From Corylus avellana (Eukaryota; Streptophyta; Magnoliopsida; Fagales; Betulaceae): 64,000 nt of DNA. The translations under genes and the position numbers were made by a program. Positions within the stretch are counted from its first letter, which is position 1. Each line of letters begins with the position of its first letter. The notes beneath the pieces were generated by a model, which saw nothing but the letters and a program-made list of their open reading frames with translations, had not been told where the DNA came from and did not search any database. The DNA is taken from the NCBI RefSeq assembly GCF_901000735.1, contig NC_081545.1, positions 21,848,100 to 21,912,099 on the forward strand. The letters run 5' to 3'. Below, one piece after another: positions 56,233 through 64,000 of this stretch.

Positions 56233-57639
56233 ATCTTAAAGGTTGATTATGATGGTTGCACAAATATTTTGATTAGTATCATAACAATAGTATTTAAACT
56301 TATGAGAAGACAAATACTATAAGAGTTTGCGGTATGCAATTTGCATATGAGAAAGATGAAATCAAATATTTGAGTGGAAAGATTTTGTATTCATTTATCA
56401 GAAAAAGAATTTAATTTCTTGTGTAGTTGTTGAAAATGAAAATGTTTGATTGTAAGAGTTTTCAATTATTTGAACTCAATTTATTGATTGTCAAATAATC
56501 TTTTATTGTTGGGTTACTATTCTGACAATAAAAAGAGTTAAGCCTTTTATGGATTTTTTAGAACTTAGCATTTTTTTGTTATGTTGTGCTAAGCTTGGCT
56601 GGAAAACATTCATGTAGATTAATAATAATTACAATGAGTAGTTACTCATGGTGTGATGGAAAAAATGCATAGGCATTGCTAATTGTGTGCAGAGAATACA
56701 ATTTTGTTGAAGCTTCTTGCAGATAAGCACATTGTAAGAGGAAAAGATGTGGTGCGCGTATTGAGTTAATCGGTTCTTACGACACCTAGTTGGTGTGTGG
56801 TGACGACAATCTATTTTGGAAGATCTTGGGGTAAAGCTGTTGGCTCTGCTGTGAGTTTTAAACTCTGATTCATATGTCTTATTTTTTAAGATATAATATA
56901 CATTTCATTTATTAAAATTGAAAAATTCAAGTTATAAAGGTGCTCCTTGCTTGAATTAAAGCTAGTGCAAAATTTTATAATTTTGTATATGATAAGCGGT
57001 GACTTCTATTGATTCATCTATTTCAAAAAAGAAATAGTATCTAGCATTTATGTTAGCTATGACATGCTATATTAGCATAACCACTTTAAGTTATTTGGTA
57101 ATTCCTCATCTATATCATTCAGCTTTCAAATTTCTCTGACATGATGGTTCAGAATAAAATATATGTGATTATTGAGGTTCATTTGATACATGATAAATTT
57201 ATCATATCATAAGAATGATATCATTAGCGTATTTATTAAAATGAGCCAATAATAATTGATTATTATTTAGTTGGGCTTGATACTTTGCATATTTATTGGG
57301 GCTTTAGTTAAAAAGATTTTATTTTTAATATCTTGATAGAACTTGAAATATGCGACCCCTATATATATAATATATAAGGATCATGTTGAAAAATCACAAG
57401 TGGTTATTAGTATTTTTAAAACATCTTTAGAACTGTTAATTGACAGAAAAGAAAGAAGAGTAAACGATAGATCATTCTTATAGAAAAAATGGGCTCATAG
57501 AAGTTATTTCTTAAAATTCTTGTGAGCTATTAATGGAATTTTATTTTCTTGTGATTAGTTAATTTATTTCATTCGGTATGATAGATTTATACATGTAAAT
57601 CTTGGCGACACCAAGAAAATGAAAAAAACTGATGAATGC

Positions 57640-59300
57640 TATGATTGTCAATTTTTGGGATATCCACCAAAGTGTGGGGGGAAGCCTTTATTTTGTTTGT
57701 CATATTCATAAGCATTGTTTGAAATACCTCGAAGTGTGGGGGTATTTGACAAATGTTATGTTACCCAAAACCTAAAATGAGGAAACTTGGTTTTAAAACC
57801 TATGATTGTGATTTTATTGGTTTTACATGTACTAGTTCATGCTATAGATTCCCTACTATCAAGAGTGATGTTTTAGATTACAATAATATTATTGAATCTA
57901 AAAAATGTTATTATCTTTGAGCATGTGTTCTTTTGAAAAATAAGGAAAAAAATTATTTCATGATTTTTTGGTGCTTCTAATAAAATTGTTGATGATGTGT
58001 AAGAATTGAGAAGAAGCAATCGAGCTAGAACGAAAGGAATCTTGGTATGGATTTTATTGCTTATATTGTTGATGATGATCCAATATGTTATGGTGAAGCA
58101 ATTAAATCTATTTTTTATGCATTTTATTTATTTTTAATTTAATTGGTTAGAAGCTATAAATAATTGAAATCATTATGTCTAACCATGCTTGGGAACTCAT
58201 TGAGTTACCTCCTAAGACCAAATCAATTGGTTATAAATAGGCGGTTAAGAATAAGCTTAAAACCAGATGATACAATAGATAAGCACATGGTAGACTTGGT
58301 AGCTAAAAGCTACAAGTAAATGTATATGTTGATTATTTGATACTTATTTTCCGGTTACTAAAATTGCATATTTTGGAATGTTATTTGCCATTGCTTATAT
58401 TTATAAATTTGTTGTATATCAAATGGATGTCAAAGTTATTTTTCTAAATGATGAAGAGATTTATATGGAGTAGCCTGAGGGACTAGTAATCTCCGGTCAA
58501 GAACATAAAGTGTGCAAACTAGTAAAATCCTTGTATGGATTAAAGCAAGCTCCTAAACAATGGCATGAATAGTTTGACAAGGTGATGTTGTCTATTGCAT
58601 ATTTGATTAATGGTGCAAGTAAATACATAGCAAATTTTACAATAATGAATATGTCATTATTTATGACTTGCTTATTTTGAACTAACATTGATGTTGTGCA
58701 TAAAGTTAAATTATTTCTTGCATCTAATTTTGATGTGTAAGACATAGGTAAAGCTAATGTCAAATTGGACATTAAAGTTATTAAGGATAATGATTGCATT
58801 ATTTTATCTTATACATATTATGTTGAAAAGATGCTTAAAAGATTTGAGTACTTTTACTATCCACCTAAGTCTACACCATATGATTCAAAAATACACTTGG
58901 TTAAGAATCATGGTGATGGTGTTTTTGCAAGAAAAATATGCACAAATCATTGGTAGCTTGATGTTTTGACAAACTGTATATGCCTTCGTATTACATATAT
59001 TGTTAGTAAATTGAGTAGATATACTCATAATCATGGTATTAAGCCATTGTAATGCGATCTCTAAATTGTTGAGATTCTTAAAGGGCATAATTAATTTTGG
59101 TTTGTCTTATTGTGATTATCCTGCTATATTGAAAGGAATGCAACTGTATTATTGATTTAGATGAGCAAAGCCTACTAATGGCTATTATGTGTTTACTTTG
59201 GCTAGAGAAGCTATCTCTTGAAAGTCCTCAAAAAGACTTGCATAGCAAGGTTTACTATGGAGTCAGAGTTAATTGTCTTGGAGAAGGCATAAACTGAAGA
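57640..59300 (+). pseudogene. Pol remnants of copia B (IN, RT, RNase H)
   Basis: Collinear with the remnants in element A. Integrase C-terminal/linker at about 57700-57900 ('KMRKLGFKTYDCDFIGFTC'); RT at 58390-58570 ('YQMDVKVIFLNDEEIYME', then a TAG where A has CAG at about 58472, then 'KVCKLVKSLYGLKQAPKQW'); later RT at 58745-58960 ('YYVEKMLKRFEYFYYP'); RNase H relic at 58970-59290. The TAA at 58738-58740 ('gatgtgtaagacata') is the same stop as in A. The YVDD region is partly deleted. Not translatable. Confidence 0.8.
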
Positions 59301-59749
59301 TGAATGGCTAAAGAACCTATTGATAAATTAATTTGTCTTTATATGCTAATTCAGTTCCATCTGTGTTTTTATTGTGTTGATAGGCTGCCATAGCTCGAGC
59401 AAAGAGCAAAGAATTTATAATGAGAAAGTGCACAATATTGTGAGGCAGCTTATTGAGACCGATATATGTCCATGGACTTTATGAGGTCATAAAAGAATTC
59501 TGCAGATTCTTTGACCACGCCACTAGCAAGAAGGCTAGTGAGAGAAGCATCGAGGGGGATAGGACTGATACCCAAATCATGACACTGTGATTGATACCCA
59601 ACCTCTGTGATTGGAGATCCCATGAATGAGGTTTAATGGGAAACGAAGTCACAAGTGAAATGAGGTATGGTACTGTCAATTTATGTTTATTAACAATCTT
59701 GTTGAGAAGATTAGTAATAAGTCCATCACTTTGGTGTAAGACAGTACAA

Positions 59750-60110
59750 GATGCAGGGTGATTAAGGGTGAGCTTAAAGCTCTTAATGGGTCCATAGTCC
59801 TTACCTGTTGGGATGGGGTGTTCCCTGCACACACTCCTGATGGATACCACCTATATGAGTGTGGAGGTGCTATCTCCTATGAGACTTGGGTAGGTCTCTA
59901 GAGCACTCATGAAAGCCATTTTATGGTATAATAACAAAAGATGCAGAGTGAGTAAGGATGAGTTTAAAACTCTTAATGGGTCCATAGTCCCTACTTGTTG
60001 GGATGGGATGTTCTCTGCACACATTCTTGATGGACACCACCTATGTGAGTGTGGAGGTGGTGCCGCCTCCAATGAGACTTTGGCAAGTCTCAAGAGCATT
60101 CATGAAGCCC
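59750..60110 (+). repeat. 190-bp tandem pair in the 3' region of copia B
   Basis: Units start at 59750 and 59940 ('gatgcaggg/agtga'). Shared phrases are 'ctcttaatgggtccatagtc', 'gttgggatggg(g/a)tgttc' and 'tatgagtgtggaggtg'. The same pair occurs in element A at 25685-26010. Confidence 0.85.
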
Positions 60111-60370
60111 AGAGGCGCATGGCCTGTATAAGGCGCCAACCCGCTATAGAACAACCCAAATTTCTTTCATTTGATTTCTTTTTCTTTTGGAGAAAGTTAT
60201 GTGGATGATAAGTTTGGTCAACTTGTGGATTTGGTTAAAAGAGTCTAACTCTACCACGATTCATTAAGTTCCTAATTTATTTATCCTAGGTGTGGTTAAA
60301 ATCTTCGGGTACCACATCAATACATGCTTTAAATCTCCTCTTATTCTAATGTTTGTAACATGTGGGGGAT

Positions 60371-61144
60371 TGTTGTAATTGTGTGTTACAAACATTTTTA
60401 TTTACTCTTTATTTTCTTTGACTTTAATTTCTTATTGACCGTTTGCATTCAATCTCTTAAACATCTTACCGTTTGATCATGAGTTTTATGAAAGCAAAAA
60501 ATCAGTTGTAACACTTATGACCGTTGGTCATTAAAGTCAATTTGTTTTCCATACGTTTTTTGACAATGAATCATTAAAGTCATTGAATTTTCTTTAACTG
60601 CTTGTGACCGTTTTACCCACTTTAACACTTGGTTATGAGCTTTAAGACAAAACCCAACTTCCTATGTCTATATATATTCTCAATTTTCCAAGACAAGGCG
60701 TGTCTTACAAAAAAAGAGTAACATAGTTCTTATTGTTTTTTAACTTTTGTGTCTATACAAAAGTTTTGTTCCAATATATTATCTTTCTATGGAATAGCAA
60801 TATAGAGAATATTTTTGTTTCATTTTCCATCATATTTTTCAAGGAAATTAAAGGATTGTTCTACTAGTCTTCGTTATTGGAAGTGCGTCCTTAACAAAGG
60901 TAGACGCTATAGTCTAATCCTGGGAGGTTGCGTGTCAAAGGATCCGATCGCACCGAGTTATACACTCCGGGAGGCACGAATCAACCTTTAAGGACAACGC
61001 TCTTGCGTGATTCTATAGCATTGTGAGATCTTTCCATACTCTACTTTTTATCTCATGTATTTTATTAATTTTATTGTTAATATTCATATTGTAATTATTT
61101 TATATCAATGAGAATTTGTGCACCATTCAAAATTATTTCCAACA
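60371..61144 (+). repeat. 3' LTR of copia B
   Basis: 774 bp, preceded by the purine tract 'gtgggggat'. About 13-15 substitutions and two small A/T-run length changes separate it from the 5' LTR. Confidence 0.92.
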
Positions 61145-61149
61145 AGAAA

Positions 61150-61781
61150 TAGTCTCCAACCTTACTCAAGGTTGTGGGCTATGGTCCCTATACATGCTGG
61201 GGAGAAACAAGGCTTTTTACTCAAAGTTGGTTAGGGTTTTCAGATTTCTTGTGGCCAGTGTGTGAAAGGCTAATGAGGTGTCTAGGTAGTAAAATAGCAT
61301 TGTCCCAACGTGACAGCAAAAAGGTGCCATATGTTCCAGTTTTTCAGACTTCTATTTTCAGCCTGTTTTAACCTAATAAACATTGTAATTGAAAACCTTT
61401 TGAAATAAAAAATTGTGGCCCTTTGAGTTAGCTTTCCAAATTTGTCTTCATCTAGTGTCTAAATCAAAAGATATTGCTAGTTTACTCAGACAAGGTCTTT
61501 CTAGATAGCTCATGTCCATAGGCCTGTCTGGACATCCCAGCAAACAAGACATTTTTGGAACTCCTCATGTCTAGACACCTCTTGTTCCTATTCAGATATC
61601 ACCAAACTCAAGAGTGGGTGTCTGCTTATGTGTCCGAACATCCTAGGAGATGATGACTTCTTGGAACAGACCATGTTCAGACAACATATGTCTCTATCCA
61701 GACATAAGTTGTTGTAATTGTCTTTTATCAATAGTCTTTAAGATTTCCAATCAGCCTATGTACACAATTACCCAATTCCCT
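61150..61781. other. Unassigned, SIRE-LTR-like fragments
   Basis: Contains phrases like 'aggcctgtctggacatccca' and 'tgtgtccgaacatcctagg' that resemble the SIRE-type LTR at 38990-39110 ('tgtccggacagggttagtgc'). No boundaries and no coding region. Confidence 0.35.
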
Positions 61782-62433
61782 TATAAAAACTAAACCAAGA
61801 TGAAATTTAGTATGTATTACTTGATATCAATCGATTTACATGATGGGGTATTTATACATCAAAATTGGGTTACATAGCCATTGTAAATAAATTTAAAGAT
61901 CTTCTATACATGGAAATTATTTATGTAGAAGGAATGTTAACGTTGCTGGTTAGGGATTTGCCTTTCTTAATTGTTTTATGACTGTTGTACAGATATTTCC
62001 TTAACACTCCCCCTCAAGTTGGAGTGGATATTCATGACACCCAACTTGCCAAGTAGGTAATGGAATTGGAATTGTGTTGAACCTAGCGCCTTAGTAAATA
62101 AATCAGCGGGTTGTTGAGTGATAGGTATGTGAAAAGTTTGAATTATGCCATCTTGCAGCTTTTCTTGATTGAGGTGGCAATCAATCTCTATATGCTTTGA
62201 TACCATGATAAAAACTAAACTGAGAAGAAATTTAGTATGTATTACTTGATATCAATCGATTTACATGATGGGGTATTTATGCATAAAAATTGGGTTACAT
62301 AGCCGTTGTAAATTAATGTTAAGATCTTCTATACATAGAAATTATTTATGTAAAATGAATGTTAACGCTGCTGGTTGGAGATTTGCCTTTCTCAATTGTT
62401 TTATGACCGTTGCACAGATTTATTTCCTCAACA
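61782..62433 (-). mobile_element. TRIM-sized copia derivative
   Basis: 652 bp in total, with target duplications 'ttccc' (61777-61781 and 62434-62438). Minus-strand LTRs are 61782-62006 and 62206-62433, about 225 bp each and about 88% identical. Only about 200 bp separates them. That part has a primer-binding site (plus strand 'tttgataccatgataaaa'; RC reads tggtatcaaa), a purine tract (RC of 'ctccccctcaag', 62007-62018) and a residual RNase H tail. It has the structure of a TRIM and still shows its copia parent. Confidence 0.85.
62007..62206 (-). pseudogene. Copia RNase H C-terminal fragment inside the TRIM-like element
   Basis: The minus-strand frame reads 'SKHIEIDCHLNQEKLQDGII', then 'QQPADLFTKALGS', then 'LGKLGVMNIHSNLRGSVK'. 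This is the last part of copia RNase H (the 'ADLFTKAL' motif) up to the usual Pol terminus. The deletion therefore fused the primer-site leader directly to the end of pol. Confidence 0.85.
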
Positions 62434-62606
62434 TTCCCCAAAACATAAAAATAAGTTTTGGACACCAAATAAGCCCATTACAAAAACCTAACACACTTTT
62501 AAGTATTGAAATTCCTAATTAAGTGCACCAAAAATTAGAAAACTTGTATACAAGTCAACTTCTAGTACGTGGTAAGATTCATGTGAAAGAAATGATGCTC
62601 AATGTT

Positions 62607-62704
62607 TTTTTTTTCCTAATTAAAAAGATGGGAAGGGGCGACCAGTGTAGTTTCTCCTCTTGGGCGTTACCATCGAGGTTCCCACCCGCTGTGGAATGTC
62701 CGGT
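62607..62704 (-). mobile_element. SINE-like retroposed fragment
   Basis: A 98-bp insert with a 14-bp target duplication 'tgatgctcaatgtt' (62593-62606 and 62705-62718). On the minus strand it starts 'accggacattccacagcggg', contains 'gaaactacactggtcgcccc' and 'ttcccatctttttaattagg', and ends in poly(A). No A/B boxes remain, so it is probably a 5'-truncated SINE of a different family from the one at 23510. Confidence 0.75.
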
Positions 62705-62718
62705 TGATGCTCAATGTT

Positions 62719-62949
62719 AATTGTGAATAAATACAATATTCATTTATATTGCTTCCTTCAAATCTAATAATGTAAAAGTTGAAGAAACTTCTTTTCTAAC
62801 ATTTAAGAATATTATAAGCATTTACTTCATATGGAATTTTGTTTTTTTATGCATAATATAAATATATACACACATATGTGCATTCTTTTAATGAACAGAG
62901 AGTAGGGAGAGAGTATGTAGGAACTTTTTACCAAATTTAAAACTGGAGT
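62719..62949. other. 3' flank of the Cys-rich gene
   Basis: AT-rich, with 'gcataatataaatatata' at about 62852. Presumably the 3' UTR and terminator region of the minus-strand gene. No distinct poly(A) signal could be chosen. Confidence 0.3.
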
Positions 62950-63420
62950 TTATTGATGTTTTGGGTGGTTCTTGACATGAATTTCATAACACTTTTCCAA
63001 ACAATGTGCAAAAACTTCATTGGGTGTAATGTGGTGGTGCATCCAGCAATCCTTTACGCAACTTTCAATAACAATTGATTTCCCAACAACATTGAGGCAA
63101 TCTTTAAAACCATTATAAAGGCAGCAACCATAGGCAAATTCTCGTACACTAATTAGCTTTTTACTTGGCTGACAATCTTCAAATTTTCTTACAATGCAAC
63201 TATGCAATTTTATCACTTTCTTCTTATATTGTCGTTTTAGCACTAGCTTTTGCTGTCTTGGCTTATGAGTTATATCAAGTTCAGAGAAACAACGAAGCGT
63301 GTTGGGATTTGAATGAGCGAAAGATGTAGATACAAGGTTTTTAGCTTGTATTTTAACCACAATAAGGATATACAACTCTATTATAACCACCATCATTATT
63401 CCAATATATTTCCTAGCCAT
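62950..63420 (-). CDS. Small secreted Cys-rich protein (156 aa)
   Basis: A single intact exon, ATG at 63420 and stop TAA at 62950-62952. Residues 5-25 form a hydrophobic signal segment ('IGIMMVVIIELYILIVV'), followed by a basic, extracellular-type chain. Ten cysteines occur in the mature part: one near residue 43, then a C-x7-C-x16-CC-x7-C-x10-C-x3-C-x12-C-x3-C pattern in residues 75-141 ('GCCLYNGFKDCLN', 'ESCVKDCWMHH', 'CLEKCYEIH'). The paired C-x3-C motifs recall thionin-like or alpha-hairpinin-like small plant proteins, but I cannot place it in a named family. A TATA box lies about 50 bp upstream and no disruption is seen, so it is probably a live gene. Confidence 0.7.
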   Translation of the reverse strand: MARKYIGIMMVVIIELYILIVVKIQAKNLVSTSFAHSNPNTLRCFSELDITHKPRQQKLVLKRQYKKKVIKLHSCIVRKFEDCQPSKKLISVREFAYGCCLYNGFKDCLNVVGKSIVIESCVKDCWMHHHITPNEVFAHCLEKCYEIHVKNHPKHQ

Positions 63421-63465
63421 CTTTTTTCTCCAATATTAGAAGGCTAGGCTTAAAATCCTTTAACC

Positions 63466-63473
63466 CTTTATAG
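63466..63473 (-). promoter_or_regulatory. TATA box of the Cys-rich gene
   Basis: The minus strand reads 'gcctataaagggtt' 46-53 bp upstream of the ATG, which implies a very short 5' UTR of about 15-25 nt. Confidence 0.55.
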
Positions 63474-63480
63474 GCAATTG

Positions 63481-64000
63481 AATTATATGACACCCTTAGA
63501 ATAAAGATAATTTAGTACAAGAATTGATTTTTTCTTGCATTAATTTTTTCCAAACAAGTTTTGCTTAGTAGTTGGGCCCTTTGAAAGTATGACATATTTT
63601 CAATTGAATAACTTTTACTTCAAGTAACACCTTTTGGCAAAGATCGCAAGGTTTGATACTACTTTGTTTTTTGACATGTTATGTTTAGCAAAAGTAAATG
63701 AACAAGTGAAAAATAGATGATCCAATAGCCACAATATCTCAAATCAATAAGACCATTTAAAATTAAAAAAAAAAAAGGGGGTTTTGGAAGAAAATATTAA
63801 TTCAAAAAATGTGATAAATGCATCATATATATTAAAATAATGACATTAAAATCATTTTACCATTCATTTAAAAGAGAATATGAAAGTTATTACTAAAATG
63901 GGCCCAAGTTTCTTGGAAAAGACCGATTATAGAATTTTTTTTTATTTTTATTTTTTACAATTATGAAGAGAGAATTGAGTAAATGAATAAATTAACTTTA
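63481..64000. other. Upstream flank, no gene seen
   Basis: AT-rich sequence upstream of the Cys-rich gene to the window end. No ORF or repeat structure recognised. Confidence 0.45.

Larger units (their letters stand above)
55456..61144 (+). mobile_element. Defective copia retrotransposon B
   Basis: 5,689 bp, with 5-bp target duplications 'agaaa' (55451-55455 and 61145-61149). LTRs are 55456-56232 and 60371-61144, about 2% divergent. Same family as element A, opposite orientation. The interior (4.14 kb) has no gag or protease and only broken integrase, RT and RNase H pieces. The polypurine tract 'gtgggggat' (60362-60370) abuts the 3' LTR. The low LTR divergence shows recent movement despite the lost coding capacity. 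Confidence 0.92.

Noticed and set aside
1..64000. CRISPR arrays, bacterial operons, rRNA or telomeric arrays
   Set aside because: No spaced direct-repeat arrays, no ribosome-binding-site-led operons, no rRNA-like segments and no TTTAGGG arrays were seen. The gene structure is that of a plant nuclear genome.

Overview
The window looks like nuclear DNA of a eudicot plant. It is AT-rich, has GT-AG (and one apparent GC-AG) introns, TATA-box promoters, and almost every class of plant transposable element. It is mostly a repeat graveyard with very little host coding sequence. Two host genes are supported. One is a two-exon gene for a 67-residue single-pass membrane protein (34949-35247, +). The other is a single-exon gene for a small secreted Cys-rich protein (62950-63420, -). 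A promoter, leader and intron module without a visible coding region lies at about 2.1-2.85 kb (-).

Layout. 0-7.2 kb: MITEs, the orphan promoter, a short Helitron and retroelement scraps. 8-15 kb: a fold-back TIR element split by three later insertions: a small MITE, a 5.1 kb L1-type LINE with two ORFs, and a MULE-type MITE. 15.5-16.3 kb: another MULE-type MITE. 16.7-30.4 kb: a defective copia element (A, minus strand). One LTR of A is split by a young Ale/Retrofit-type copia element (LTRs about 99% identical), and its internal region holds a solo LTR that itself holds a tRNA-derived SINE. 31-38.4 kb: tandem duplications, MITEs, the membrane-protein gene with a hAT element just downstream, and a GGGTC-rich element. 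38.4-41.9 kb: a SIRE-type copia relic. 44.8-52.9 kb: two MITEs, then a 7.15 kb MuDR-like element. 55.5-61.1 kb: element B (plus strand), the same defective copia family as A. 61.8-62.4 kb: a TRIM-sized copia derivative. 62.6-63.4 kb: a SINE-like insert and the Cys-rich gene.

The most interesting unit is the MuDR-like element at 45.77-52.92 kb. It has about 195-bp TIRs and a multi-exon MURA-like transposase on the plus strand (PB1-like, MuDR, MULE DDE, SWIM and zinc-knuckle regions, then a Pro/Ser repeat tail). Convergent to it is a two-exon GRF-zinc-finger gene on the minus strand, in the place where maize MuDR carries mudrB. Both genes are broken here, but the exons, phases and domains can still be read. 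A second notable point is that copia copies A and B, inserted independently in opposite orientations, share the same gutted coding region and an identical nonsense codon. That points to trans-mobilised spread of an already defective retroelement.

All element boundaries were taken from TIRs, LTRs and target-site duplications read by eye. No database search was run.
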